Positions 8,991-21,273 of a stretch of 64,000 bases of DNA are shown piece after piece (positions within the stretch are counted from its first letter, which is position 1; every line of letters begins with the position of its first letter). The translations under genes and the position numbers were made by a program. The stretch covers positions 122,978 to 186,977 of the forward strand of contig QAOA01001442.1 of NCBI GenBank assembly GCA_003255065.1, written 5' to 3'. Source of the DNA: Cercis canadensis. Its lineage: Eukaryota > Streptophyta > Magnoliopsida > Fabales > Fabaceae. The notes beneath the pieces are model-generated. The model had not been told where the DNA came from and searched no databases. It worked only from the letters and a program-made list of their open reading frames with translations.

Positions 8991-11900
8991 ATTGAGGAGT
9001 TCTTTATGCAAATCCACCAAAATCCCGAGAAGAGAAGTATTAATTGAAAGTCAAAAGCAATACTCCAACAAGTGCAAAAAATAAACCTATGAAGAAACAC
9101 AGAGAGAGATATCTGGGCTGGCACACAGTTCTTGCTGCAAATCTACCAAAATCCTGTGAAGAGAAGCATTAATTGCAAGTCAAAAGCTATCCTCCTACTA
9201 GTGCAAACATTAAAATCATGAATAGAGAGAGGGAAAAAACCTAGATTTGTTTTAAGATTAAAATATGAACTTAGAATAAGAAAAGGAGAAAAGCGATAAA
9301 ACATGAGAGAAACAAAAAAAATCGACATTGATGACTATCTGGGCTAGCACACAATTTTTGCTACAAATTCACCAAAATCCCTTGAAGCGAAGCATTAATT
9401 GTAGGCCAAAAGCAATTCTCCAACCAGCGCAAAAATTATACCCATGAAAAGAGATAGATATGGGCAGCGCACACAATTCTTGCTGCAAATCTACCAAAAT
9501 CCTGTGAAGAGAAGCATTAATTGCAAGTCAAAAGCAAAACTCCCAACAATGCAAAAAATAAACTCATGAAGAAAGAGAAGAAAAAAAATCTATATTTGTT
9601 TTAAGATTAAAATTTGAATTGAGAAAAAGAAAAGGAGGGAAGTGATAATAAAAGAGAGAAACATAAACGTCAACATTGGGGACTCTCTCAATTGGCACAT
9701 AGTTCTTGCTACAAATCCACCAAAATCCCGTGAAGATAAGCATTAATTGAAAGCCAGAAGCAATCATCCCACTAGTGCAAAAATTAAACTCGTGAAGAGA
9801 AAGAGTAAAAAAAACCTACATTTATTTTAAGATTAAAATTTGATTTGAGAAAAAGAAAAGGAGAGAAGCAATAAAAGAGGAGAGAGAAAAAAAATCAATG
9901 TTGAGGAATCTATGGGCTGGCACACAATTCTTGCTGCAAATCTACCAAAATCTTGTGAAGAGAACCATTAATTGCAAGTCCAAAGCAAAAAAAAAATTAA
10001 ACTCATGAAGAAAGAGAAGAAAAAAACCTATATTTGTTTTAAGATTAAAATTTGAATTGAGAAAAAGAAAAGGAGAGAAGCGATAATAAATGAGAGAAAC
10101 AGAAACATCAACATTGAGGACTCTCTCGATTGGCACATAGTTCTTGCTACAAATCCACCAAAATCCCGTCAAGATAAGCATTAATTGAAAGCCAGAAGCA
10201 ATCATCCCACCAGTGCAAAAATTAAACTCGTGAAGAGAAAGAGTAAAAAAACCTACATTTATTTTAAGATTAAAATTTGATTTGAGAAAAAGAAAAGGAG
10301 AGAAGCAATAAAAGAGGAGAGAAAAAAAAAATCAACATTGAGGAATCTATGGGCTGGCACACAATTCTTGTTGCAAATCCACTAAAATCCTGTGAAGAGA
10401 AGCATTAATTGCAAGTCAAAAGCAAAACTCCCACCAGTGCAAAAATTAAACTCATGAAGAAAGAGAAGAAAAAAAAAAACCTATATTTATTTTAAGATTA
10501 AAATTTGAATTAAGAAAAAGAAAAGGAGAGAAGCGATAATAAAGGAGAGAAATAGAAACATCAACATTGAGGACTCTCTCAATTGGCACATAGTTCTTGC
10601 TACAAATCCACCAAAATCCCGTGAAGATAAGCATTAATTGAAAGCCAGAAGAAATCATCCCACCAGTGCAAAAATTAAACTCGTGAAGAGAAAGAGTAAA
10701 AAAATTGACATTTATTTTAAAATTAAAATTTGATTTGAGAAAAAGAAAAGGAGATAAGCAATAAAAGAGGAGAGAAAAAAAAAAATCAATGTTGAGGAAT
10801 CTATGGGTTGGCACACAATTCTTGCTGCAAATCCACCAAAATCCTGTGAAAAGAAGCATTAATTGCGAGTCAAAAGCAAAACTCCCACCAGTGCAAAAAC
10901 TAAATTCATAAAGAAAGAGAAGAAAAAGACCTATATTTGTTTTAAGATTAAAATTTGAATTGAGAAAAAAGAAAAGGAGAGAAGCGATAATAAAGGAGAG
11001 AAACAGAAACATCAACATTGAGGACTCTCTCTATTAGCACATAGTTCTTGCTACAAATCTACCAAAATCCCGTGAAGATAAGCATTAATTGAAAGCCAAA
11101 AACAATCATCCTACCAGTGCAAAAATTAAACTCGTGAAGAGAAAGAGTAAAAAAAACCTACATTTATTTTAAGATTAAAATTTGATTTGAGAAAAAGAAA
11201 AGGAGAGAAGCAATAAAAGAGGAGAGAGAAAAAATCAACGTTGAGGAATCTATGGGCTGGCACACAATTCTTGCTGCAAATCCACCAAAATTCTGTGAAG
11301 AGAAACATTAATTGCAAGTCAAAAGCAAAACTCCCACCAGAGCAAAAATTAAACTCATGAAGAAAGAGAAGAAAAAAAAAACTTATATTTGTTTTAAGAT
11401 TAAAATTTGAATTGAGAAAAAGAAAATGAGAGAAACAGAAACATCAACATTGAGGACTCTCTCGATTGGCACATATTTCTTACTACAAATCCACCAAAAT
11501 CCCGTGAAGAGAAGCATTAATTGAAGCCAGAAGCAATCATCCCACCAGTGCAAAAATTAAACTTGTGAAGAGAGAGAGTAAGAAAAACCTACATTTATTT
11601 TAAGATTAAAATTTGATTTGAGGAAAAGAAAAGGAGAGAAGCAATAAAAGATGAGAGAAAAAAAATATATCGACATTGAGGAATCTATGGGTTGGCACAC
11701 GGTTCTTGCTACAAATGCACCAAAATCCCATGAAGAGAAGATTAATTGCAAGCCAAAAGCAATCCTTCCACCAGTGCAAAAATTAAACATGTCAAGAGGG
11801 GGAGAGAGATCTGAGCTAGGATGCAATTCTTGCTACAGATCGTCCAAAATTCGGTGAAGAGAAACATTTATTGCAAGATGAAAACAATCCTCCTACCAGT

Positions 11901-12265
11901 ACAAAAATCAAACTCGTGAAGAGAGAGAGGAAACAAAAACCTATATTTATAAGATCAAAATTTGAACTGAGAAGAAGAAAATCATATAAGCGATAAAAAA
12001 GGAGATAAACATAAACAATACATTAAGTATTGTCTAGGCTGGCACACAGTTCTTGCTACAAATCCACCAAAATCCCGTGAAGAGAAGTATTAATTGCAAG
12101 CCAAAAGAAATCCTCCACCAATGGAAAAAATAAACTCGTGAAGAGAGAGAAAGAGAGATAGGCTGGCACGTAGTTCTTGCTGCAAATTCACCAAAATCTT
12201 GTGAAGAGATGCATTAATTACAAGCCAAAAGCAATTCTTCCACAATGCAAAAATTAAACCCGTGA
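8990..12265. repeat. Satellite array, ~225-bp monomers in A/B dimers
   Basis: Sixteen copies of the anchor TTCTTGCT(A/G)CAAATC occur at about 9129, 9355, 9478, 9703, 9928, 10141, 10365, 10594, 10819, 11045, 11268, 11477, 11703, 11827, 12050 and 12174. Spacing is mostly 209-229 bp. Three units are about 124 bp because they lack the GTTTTAAGATTAAAATTTGA half. Between 9703 and 11703 the units alternate strictly. Type A reads ACTCTCTCRATTGGCACATAG and type B reads AATCTATGGGYTGGCACAC. This gives a dimer of about 432-454 bp. Long minus-strand frames through the array (up to 188 codons) are products of the repeat, not genes. Confidence 0.9.
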
Positions 12266-13105
12266 AGAGAGTGATAGTAGATGAGGAGAAAATATAGTTG
12301 AGAGTTGAGGTGAAGATTTTCAAGTGTTTAACGAAAAGCAAACCATGTAATCCATGGAGATGGCAAGTACAACAACAAAAATGCATACAATGTTAGGAAA
12401 ATGTCTTAGAATAGTAGGAGTAGTGTAGATAAGATCTTATATTTTTTTTTTTTCCTTTTACAATTAGATAGATAGAAGAAGCTAAATTTTCTAACTGAAG
12501 ATATTGGGAGAGTATAAATTTGGACCTAAAACCTTAATCTTATGACATATCACTAGACCAGTTATTTGTGTGCTATTAGTAACGTTTTACCAACCAAATA
12601 TTAATTCATGTGTTTTAACTTTATTTTAATTATAATTTTATGTTTGACCTTGATCAATTGCTCAATTATTTTTGTACCTAGCCTTTAAGATTGAGGAGGT
12701 TGACGCAGCATTAAATCCTAGTGTGCCTACTTTGTGGTGGTTGTGATGTTTTTAAAGTGGTATTATTAGTGAGTTAAATGCTAGCTCTTTCTCATAAGAG
12801 AGTTTCTTAAAAATAAAAGTAAATATATATTGTAATATAAATATATATATCTTATCTTTAAAAAGAGTTATAACTTTATAGATTTATTTTTTTTCACAAA
12901 CTATCTTATCTTCAACAACCTCAACCTTAACTACCAACATTGTTTCTTCACTGAGTAGGATTAATATTTGTTTCTTCAGAATAATGAGAAAAATATCAAA
13001 GAACATTACATTGTTGTATTAAAATATCAATAATAATAAAATAATTGATAGTTTTTTTAAAAAAGAAAAACTACATCATAACAAAAGATACAGAGAAAGA
13101 ATCAG
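12266..13105. other. AT-rich stretch, no gene seen
   Basis: The first 120 bases resemble the edge of the satellite unit. The rest is AT-rich single-copy-looking sequence with homopolymer runs and no recognisable coding or structural feature. Confidence 0.4.
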
Positions 13106-13354
13106 AGATCAAGTACTTTAATAATGCAATTTTGAATCTTATTTATACAATTGCAGTAGTTTTGAAACTATTTCTTTAGGTAATTTTGATTTTTTTTATC
13201 ATTTCTTTTTCTTGAACAACAATGAGAGAAGTGTCGCAATATGTCTCAAGCTCCCAATTTGCAACACTCAACTATTGACAAAAGTGAAATAGTCTCAAAA
13301 CTACTGTATTTATGTAAATAAGATCCAAAATTGCATTATTGAAGTACTTGATCC
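13106..13354. mobile_element. 249-bp MITE with 9-bp target duplication
   Basis: The element starts AGATCAAGTACTTTAATAAT and ends ATTATTGAAGTACTTGATCC. The inverted repeats run about 65 bp and include GCAATTTTGAATCTTATTTA on the left. It is flanked by a perfect duplication AAGAATCAG (13097-13105 and 13355-13363). The 9-bp duplication points to a MULE-derived MITE. Confidence 0.8.
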
Positions 13355-15279
13355 AAGAATCAGCAAGTAAAACTAGTTAGATCATTTCCGGCGTGGAACC
13401 GAGATTAGTGAGCAGCCATGACTGTGTGTCAAGGGTGAAGAACTAGCAGATCTATTTGCCAGACACCTTCCAATACAATTTGTCTTGAAGCTCGGAGAAT
13501 TGTGGAATACTGAAAGCTCAGTGACTATCAACTTAATACAACAATGTAATTTTGTTTAAAAGTTATCATTATTCTTAATAAAAAAAAATATATAAGTAAA
13601 TTACACCAACCTCACTTGAAATTTGCTAATTTTACACCTACCTCTCCTCTATTTTAGAAACCTCCACATAAACCCAATTAACTATATATAAGAACTTAGA
13701 AATAATCTTTGTAGATGTTTTTTTTTTTTCCTTTTTTAAATTTTTTATTGCAAAAATAAAAATGACAATGACGCAATTTCCCTTCAACAAATTGGTTACC
13801 ATCATTGAAGTTACAATAACATCCACCAAGCACCTAAGAAAAAGCGAAAGGGTGGTCACTTACAATCCATGACTTGTTCAAAGAAAACAGAGGAAGAGAG
13901 CAACAACATTGTCTTCCACCGAGGAAGCGAAGAAGATCACATATTGAGTGGGCAAAGATTTACATGCTTTGCCTCATTTCATTAGGTCCAAACCTTTTAT
14001 CTTTTCCATGTTCCATGCACCTATAATTTATAAGACAAACTAGTGAAGTGTGATTTGAGAAAGAAGAAGAAGAAAATAATGGAGACTACTACAATAATAA
14101 TGGGGTCGCATAAAAGGAACGAGCTGGTTCAAATTTGCCATGATTTTGTTGTTATAACACCAGCCTGTATTGTTATTAGTCTTTTTCCCTTTTTATATTT
14201 TCTAAAACAATTTTCATAGCAAGATGGTCGTCGATTGTTAATCTTGAATTTTTTCAGATTTTGGGACTTGGGATGGTTGCAAAAATGGTTCTTGAGAAGA
14301 AGATCATATTAGGTCATGTTTGAGGATTAGAAATTGCCATCGTGGGGATGTTAGGGTTGTGAATTCTTCAAGTTTATTGCCTTAGCAACTAGTAAGCAGT
14401 GCGAAACTTGGTGTTCGGTGATCAAGTTGAATTTTGGATTCTCACTATGAGTATTTAGAGAGTGAGCTTGAAAAGTCTAATTTTGGTTGTAATTGAAAAT
14501 TTGAGCTTCATTAAGGGCATTTTGGGGTTTGGGTGTTTATTTTGTTCGTTGACCATTGACTGATGCCAAGGTAACGGTAATGTGACATTGGATTTTATGT
14601 GTTGCGTGTTTTGAAAATTTAGGGGAGTCGGTGTAAGTTTTCAAAATAGAGGAGAGGTACATGTAAAAGGCCAAGTCTATAATACCAATTGTGTAAAATG
14701 GGCATTGGTGTAAAGGCCAATAAATGACTGAGATTAAGTTATGTATATGGTTCAGATATCATGACTGAATATTACCTATAAATAATTAATTGTATTTTGG
14801 CCCAAAAAAATTTATGTATTTACTTGTGCTCTCCACTAACCAAAAACACAAGTTTTTTTTTTCTCCTCCACCATTCCCACGCCCCCTTCTACTTCTTCTT
14901 CTTCTCGACCCCCAATATGTAAGTTATGGGTGGGTCATGCTCGGTTCAACCAATCGGAGTCTAGCAAGCCTTGGGTTCAATTTTGAAGCTTGAGGGTCCT
15001 ATTGGGCTCTATCGTGGAATTAGGGCAATGACGTGGAGGGAGGAAGAAGACGTGAATTATAGGCGTACACAGAGGAAGAGAAATTCCAAACATTAATTCA
15101 AACTTCAATTACACTCTCCTGTAAAAAGCTTTAATCCGTTGGACAAAACCATTAATTCAGACTTCAGTTACACTCTTCTGTACTCTTGGAAATTGGAACA
15201 AGTAAGCCCATTAAATAATATTAGCAAACAAGGATACAAAAGATCAAAGGCGTATGAAACAAGGGTACCTGTAGATACA

Positions 15280-15560
15280 GCCGAACGCCTAATTATCGCG
15301 ATCATCATGAGAATCAAAGTAATAATCTTTGATTGTGTTGGCCTCAGAATTAGCCCAAGCTCGAACATGAGACTTTCTTGAACTGTAATCATCCAATCCC
15401 TTTTTTTCTCTGGACCTATCACGTTTCCGTTTCTTCTTCTTCCTCTTCTTTTTCTCCCTTCCACGCTCGTCAGATTCAGAAGATTCCATAATCTCATAGG
15501 AAGAAGAGGGCTTCCCTTTAGCTCGATTATCAATGTGACCATGTTGGTCGTCGCCTTCAT
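15280..15560 (-). pseudogene. Captured NRDE2-like gene fragment
   Basis: The minus-strand frame reads MESSESDERGREKKKRKKKK, then RDRSREKKG, RAWANSEANTIKDYYFDSH and DDRDN. A stop codon follows, and the next codons read AFGCIYR before a splice donor-like CAG|GTACCC. A basic KKRK tract followed by YYFDsxGDRDNLAFGxxYR is how I recall the N-terminal region of NRDE2 (nuclear RNAi defective 2) homologues. The stop replaces the conserved Leu of DRDNLAFG, so the fragment is broken. It lies within the compound inverted-repeat element. Confidence 0.55.
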
Positions 15561-15702
15561 TCTCTCCCTTTTTTGCTTCTCTCTCTCTCATCGTCGCATG
15601 TGCTAAACCTTGGAGCAGCACCTCACCATCAACGGAGGAGCACCACATCTCACCATTGCACGCAAAAGTCCAAACCCCTTTCCACTTTATCACCATTTTG
15701 CC

Positions 15703-15830
15703 GCCACCCCATTACAGCGGTTCATTTTGCTACCTACGAGGTGGTGAAGAGGGGGCTGATGGAGGTGTTGCCGGAAAGTGTAGAGGAGGAAACGTTGTTG
15801 GTTTATCAAGCCCAATCGAATGACCAAAAA
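15703..15830 (+). pseudogene. Captured mitochondrial carrier (mitoferrin-like) fragment
   Basis: The plus-strand frame reads ITAVHFATYEVVKRGLMEVL followed by PESVEEETLLVYQ. The block AVHFATYEVVKRGLMEV matches my memory of plant mitoferrin-type carriers just after a transmembrane helix. Only some 40 codons are recognisable and neighbouring sequence is unrelated. It sits head-to-head with the NRDE2-like fragment inside the same element. Confidence 0.5.
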
Positions 15831-16060
15831 AAAATGGAGTCAAATTATAATTTAACAAAAATATTAAGGTACTATGTTATTATTAGAAAAACCAGGTTCT
15901 CAAGTTACCCATCAAACCATTACAGTCATTCATTAGGCCAAGTGGATGATTGAATGGTCATTTAGTGGCATTGGCACTGGTACCCATTTTGTGTCATTGG
16001 TATTGTAGACTTGGCTTATGTAAAATTAACAAACTTCAATGAAGGTTAGTGTAATTTACT

Positions 16061-16918
16061 AAAAAATGTTATTTTTATTCAATGAAGAGATAGTTTTGGT
16101 ATTTTAATAGCTGAGAATGTTGATGGCGTTGGAGATAAGATAGTGTGTGAAAGAAAGTAGGGTAAAATACGAAACCTTATCAACTTTGAGCTATGTGCAC
16201 AAATAAAAGAAAAACCTTCCATCCATCTAACCGTTAGTCTATTAACGAGAATGTCAAGTGTCAATCATGTAATTTAATTAAAATATAGTTGTTCACTTTA
16301 ATTTCTAATTAAGGCTAAATTATGTTGGATTATATGTAATTATGTCATGTCTTTCTCACATGACATAATTACTCCATGACACAAGGAAATTCGATTGAAG
16401 GGGAAGAATTGGGGGGTTTGTTAAAAAACTCACAAGGCCTTTTCCCCTCCCGTCTCTTTGACACACATGGTGCATGCTTCTTTTTGGTGAAATGGGCTTT
16501 TCTTGTGTCAATTCTAATTGGGAAAAGTCCAATTTATCCCTTTAAATTTTATATAATGTGTGATTTATTCTCAAAAGTTTTAAAATGTGCAGATAATCCC
16601 CATGAATTATGAAATTGTGCACAAAACTCTCATATCGTAGATTGTCGTCCAAAATTGGACGAAAATAGCACGTGTGTGGCACGTGAATTCACTTAATCTC
16701 TTTTTACACTAATTAAACATGATTAGTGAATAATTAGAGTAAAAGACACACGTGGTAAGCAAGGCAAAAATACATCTCATTAGAAGTTCGAGGTGGAATG
16801 AACTTTCGATTATGGCATCATCATGAAGATCTCAAAAAATAGAGTCACTCAGTATGAGTTACATTCCCGAATTGTTGATAGAATTTAAGTTAACAAGATT
16901 AAAAAAAAAATTACTAAT
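16061..16918. other. Intergenic, no gene seen
   Basis: AT-rich sequence. The stretch 16500-16750 contains two CACGTG motifs near GTGTGGCACGTG and looks like dispersed-repeat material (a 'tttatcccttt...' phrase common at MULE ends), but no matching inverted partner or target duplication was identified. Confidence 0.35.
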
Positions 16919-16927
16919 ATTTTAATA

Positions 16928-17340
16928 GGTGGTTACTAAGCTACACCCCCTTTAGCACTACCCACCCCCTTGATGAGGGCTTCTGGCAAGACCCAAATGC
17001 TGAATTTGGTGTCATTGCAAAGTTCTCAAAAAATTGAGTCATTTAATATATGATAGAACACACATTTTTTTTTTTATATAAATGTAAGAACGACACGATA
17101 TAAGAAAACTCGCAAAACAAAAAATTCAACATTTGAAAAAAAAATTGGCACGCTTTCCTATATTGTTCCGCTATTACATTTTATAAGGAAATGAGTATTT
17201 TGTCACACATTGAATGACTATATTTTTCAAGATCTTTATAACGACACTAAATCACTAACTAAGTCCCACAAGAACCCACCCAACTAGGTGTGGAGTAGCG
17301 CAACCCCCTCAAAAGTGCCAAGTGTAGTTTAGCAAACATC
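16928..17340. mobile_element. 413-bp MITE (MULE-type), family also at 27012
   Basis: Begins GGTGGTTACTAAGCTACACC and ends GGTGTGGAG...GTAGTTTAGCAAACATC. It is flanked by a perfect 9-bp duplication ATTTTAATA (16919-16927 and 17341-17349). Inner sequence (TGTCATTGCAAAG..., ACGACACGATATAAGAAA) is shared with the element at 27012-27432. Confidence 0.85.
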
Positions 17341-17620
17341 ATTTTAATATGTTTTTCAGCATGTTTCCTATATAGACTTTACAAGTAATTAACTATTTTG
17401 GTACATATTGAGTGACTTGATTTTTTGAGATTTTCACAATAATACTAACTTTAAAAATTCATTATGCCCTAAACTCTCCATGATTTTTTTTTTTTTTTTC
17501 ATTTTTACCCTTTCAGATATCAAGGTAGCTTAACATTCCCTAAGAGTATAACACACAAATGTTTAGAAGGCTTACAAGTTTTAAGTTTCTATCTTTGCCT
17601 TTGAACGTGAGATTTATTAA

Positions 17621-18017
17621 GGCTTAAATGCAGTTTTGGTCCCCCTATTTTACCTGAATGAACGATTTGGTCCTCATATTTTACCTGAATGAACGATTTG
17701 GTCCCCCCATTTTAAAAAACTACAAAATAGTCCATACTGTTTAGCATGATGTTGCACTTTTGGTCTAAGACACTAACGTCGTCCAAAAGTTGACGGTGAG
17801 TCTGATGTGGCATAGGCGTGACAACTATCAATATGTCAGATGTCCTTTCAATGTCTATGTCACGTCAGCCTCACCGTCAACTTTTAGACGGAGTTAGTGC
17901 CGTGGACCAAAAGTACAACTTAGGGGTAAACAGTATGGATCATTTTGTATTTTTTAAAATAGGGAGACCAAATCGTTCATTCAAATAAAATAGGAGGACC
18001 AAAACTGCATTTAAGCC
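17621..18017. mobile_element. 397-bp non-autonomous MULE
   Basis: Begins GGCTTAAATGCAGTTTTGGT and ends ACCAAAACTGCATTTAAGCC. It is flanked by a perfect 9-bp duplication ATTTATTAA (17612-17620 and 18018-18026). Both arms carry 'GAACGATTTGGTC' phrases; the left arm has this phrase as a short tandem duplication. No coding capacity. It lies about 120 bp upstream of the RPL23A promoter motifs. Confidence 0.9.
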
Positions 18018-18140
18018 ATTTATTAACTACAAATATTTCGGGCCAACGTTTAAAAATCATTTGGGGCTAAAACCAAAAGTGGAAAACACTTCAGCAAGTA
18101 CTACACAACGTATTGTGGCCCCAAAGTAAACGGCCTTCAA

Positions 18141-18220
18141 AAGCCCAATATAGGGTTTTTTCCGGGTCGTAAATCATGATCATAACAAGGACAATATTGT
18201 AATTTCGACTTATATATAGA
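18141..18220 (+). promoter_or_regulatory. RPL23A promoter: site II-like motif, telo-box, TATA
   Basis: AAGCCCAATA (18141-18150) contains the reverse complement of a TTGGGC site II-like element. TAGGGTTTTT (18151-18160) is a reversed telo-box, and TATATATAGA (18211-18220) is a good TATA box. Paired site II and telo-box elements are typical of plant ribosomal protein genes. Another AAAACCCTAC telo-box lies in the leader near 18252. Transcription probably starts around 18245. Confidence 0.6.
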
Positions 18221-18627
18221 TCTTAACCCTGCATCCACCTCGTCGTCCCCAAAACCCTACTGTCAGCCGCAGCAGCAGCCCTTCTGTCGTTAAGGTTCGT
18301 TAAATTCTAATTTCGCCATTTGATTCATTCACCGTTTTATTTTCTATCTTTTGGTATTCAATTTTCTTCCAGAAGCATTTTCTCTTCTTTTCTTGTAAGA
18401 TTTGCTCTTCACTTTGGTTTGCACAAGTTTTGCATTTTCTGCTTTCGAATTTTTTTTTCCCCTAAATCATAATTTAGCTCAAAACTATTGACAATTACAG
18501 TGGAAAGATTTTTTTTTCCCCCTGGTTTCCCTTGTTTTACTATATGTTTTCGAGCTTTATACCTTAATGGGTTAACGCAGTTTATTGCTATATATGCAGG
18601 AGCTGTAAGAGCAGGTAAAAGTTGGCC

Positions 18628-20344
<1,717 letters not shown>

Positions 20345-20842
20345 CTTGTTCTGCTTGTGTTAAGCAAAGTCTTCCATCTTTGCTAAGACAGTTTTGTTAA
20401 AAATGTGCCCTTTGTTAGGACTCGAGTATCAATTTTATCCTTCTTGTGTATCAAATACTAAATTTTCAATTCAATTTTTGACTGTTTTCTGCAAATCGGG
20501 TATTATACTAGATAATTCTATGAATGATTGTCATGTTTTTTTAAGTTTACTGCCTTATCCAACCACATAATTTTGCACCCTGATTGCTACATCAGTGCCT
20601 TTATGCTTCCTGTGTATTTTATGGTGGGATCAGTTTATTTCATGGACAAATTTTGGCCTTAAAGACAATTGAGTTCGTATACTCTGTTCAGAATGGCTAT
20701 ATGGTACATAATCCTGCATTACTAGTAACTTTGAGGATTATGTATCTATGAAATTTGTTCCTCATGCTCATGGTGAATCTTTTGAGAGGAGGGGAACGGC
20801 GTTGTCCAAGAGGACTTGGTTAGTTAGTATTGTGCATTAGAG
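20345..20842. other. RPL23A 3' region and short intergenic stretch
   Basis: Holds the RPL23A 3' untranslated region (T-rich, with TGTGTATCAAATAC near 20445) and spacer. No separate gene seen. PPL1 converges from the other side, so the two genes are tail to tail. Confidence 0.5.
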
Positions 20843-21001
20843 GGGTGTTGCTATGATGCACCCGCTTGAGGTGACTTATGTCACATCCAAGTGAGGTGAC
20901 TTATGCTAATTGTACCAGTATAATACAATTTAGAACTAAAATAATATAAAACACTTAGATTTGACATAAGTCACTCAAGCGAGTGTAGCATAGCAACACT
21001 T
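20843..21001. mobile_element. 159-bp MITE with 9-bp target duplication
   Basis: Left arm GGGTGTTGCTATGATGCACC and right arm GAGTGTAGCATAGCAACACTT are imperfect inverted repeats that continue through GACTTATGTCA / TGACATAAGTC. It is flanked by GCATTAGAG on both sides (20834-20842 and 21002-21010). A second internal GAGGTGACTTATG repeat sits in the left arm. Confidence 0.8.
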
Positions 21002-21273
21002 GCATTAGAGTATTAGCAACTTTTGCCTTGAAGATACTCCTGAAAGTTATACTTTCTGGTAGAAACTTCTCTGTAATATATTGTTGACTTGACTGCATAA
21101 TTGGCATGATTCTTTTTAATATGCTATCAAAAAGTATAGTTTTTTACTTCACTAATATTTGGAGAAAATTATGGAAAAACAGGCAAAAAGAAATTGGGTT
21201 ATTGACCTCCAAAAATGCACATTCTCGGGGATAGAAAGTTTATCATCCCTAATATGATAACAAATTGATCATA

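Larger units (their letters stand above)
13596..16060. mobile_element. Compound inverted-repeat element with captured gene pieces
   Basis: The left end, AGTAAATTACACCAACC..., matches the inverted right end, ...GGTTAGTGTAATTTACT, over about 44 bp (13596-13640 against 16016-16060). A second set of inverted segments lies inside. CTCTCCTCTATTTT at about 13650 pairs with AAAATAGAGGAGAG at about 14645. A block with CAAGTCTATAATACCAATTG at about 14672 is inverted relative to one near 15990. The layout suggests two related elements joined or nested. No clear target duplication was found. The interior carries NRDE2-like and mitochondrial-carrier-like fragments, so it may be another Pack-MULE. Confidence 0.5.

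Noticed and set aside
9564-11826. Minus-strand open frames of 60-188 codons with repeated FWWICSKN-type peptides
   Set aside because: They coincide with the satellite monomers, whose length is sometimes a multiple of three, so open frames persist by chance. There is no start context, splice pattern or family similarity.
13400-13560. RNase H-type transposon tail (peptide EELADLFARHLPIQF)
   Set aside because: The match to LINE RNase H is only a few residues and the surrounding frame contains stops; not enough to annotate.
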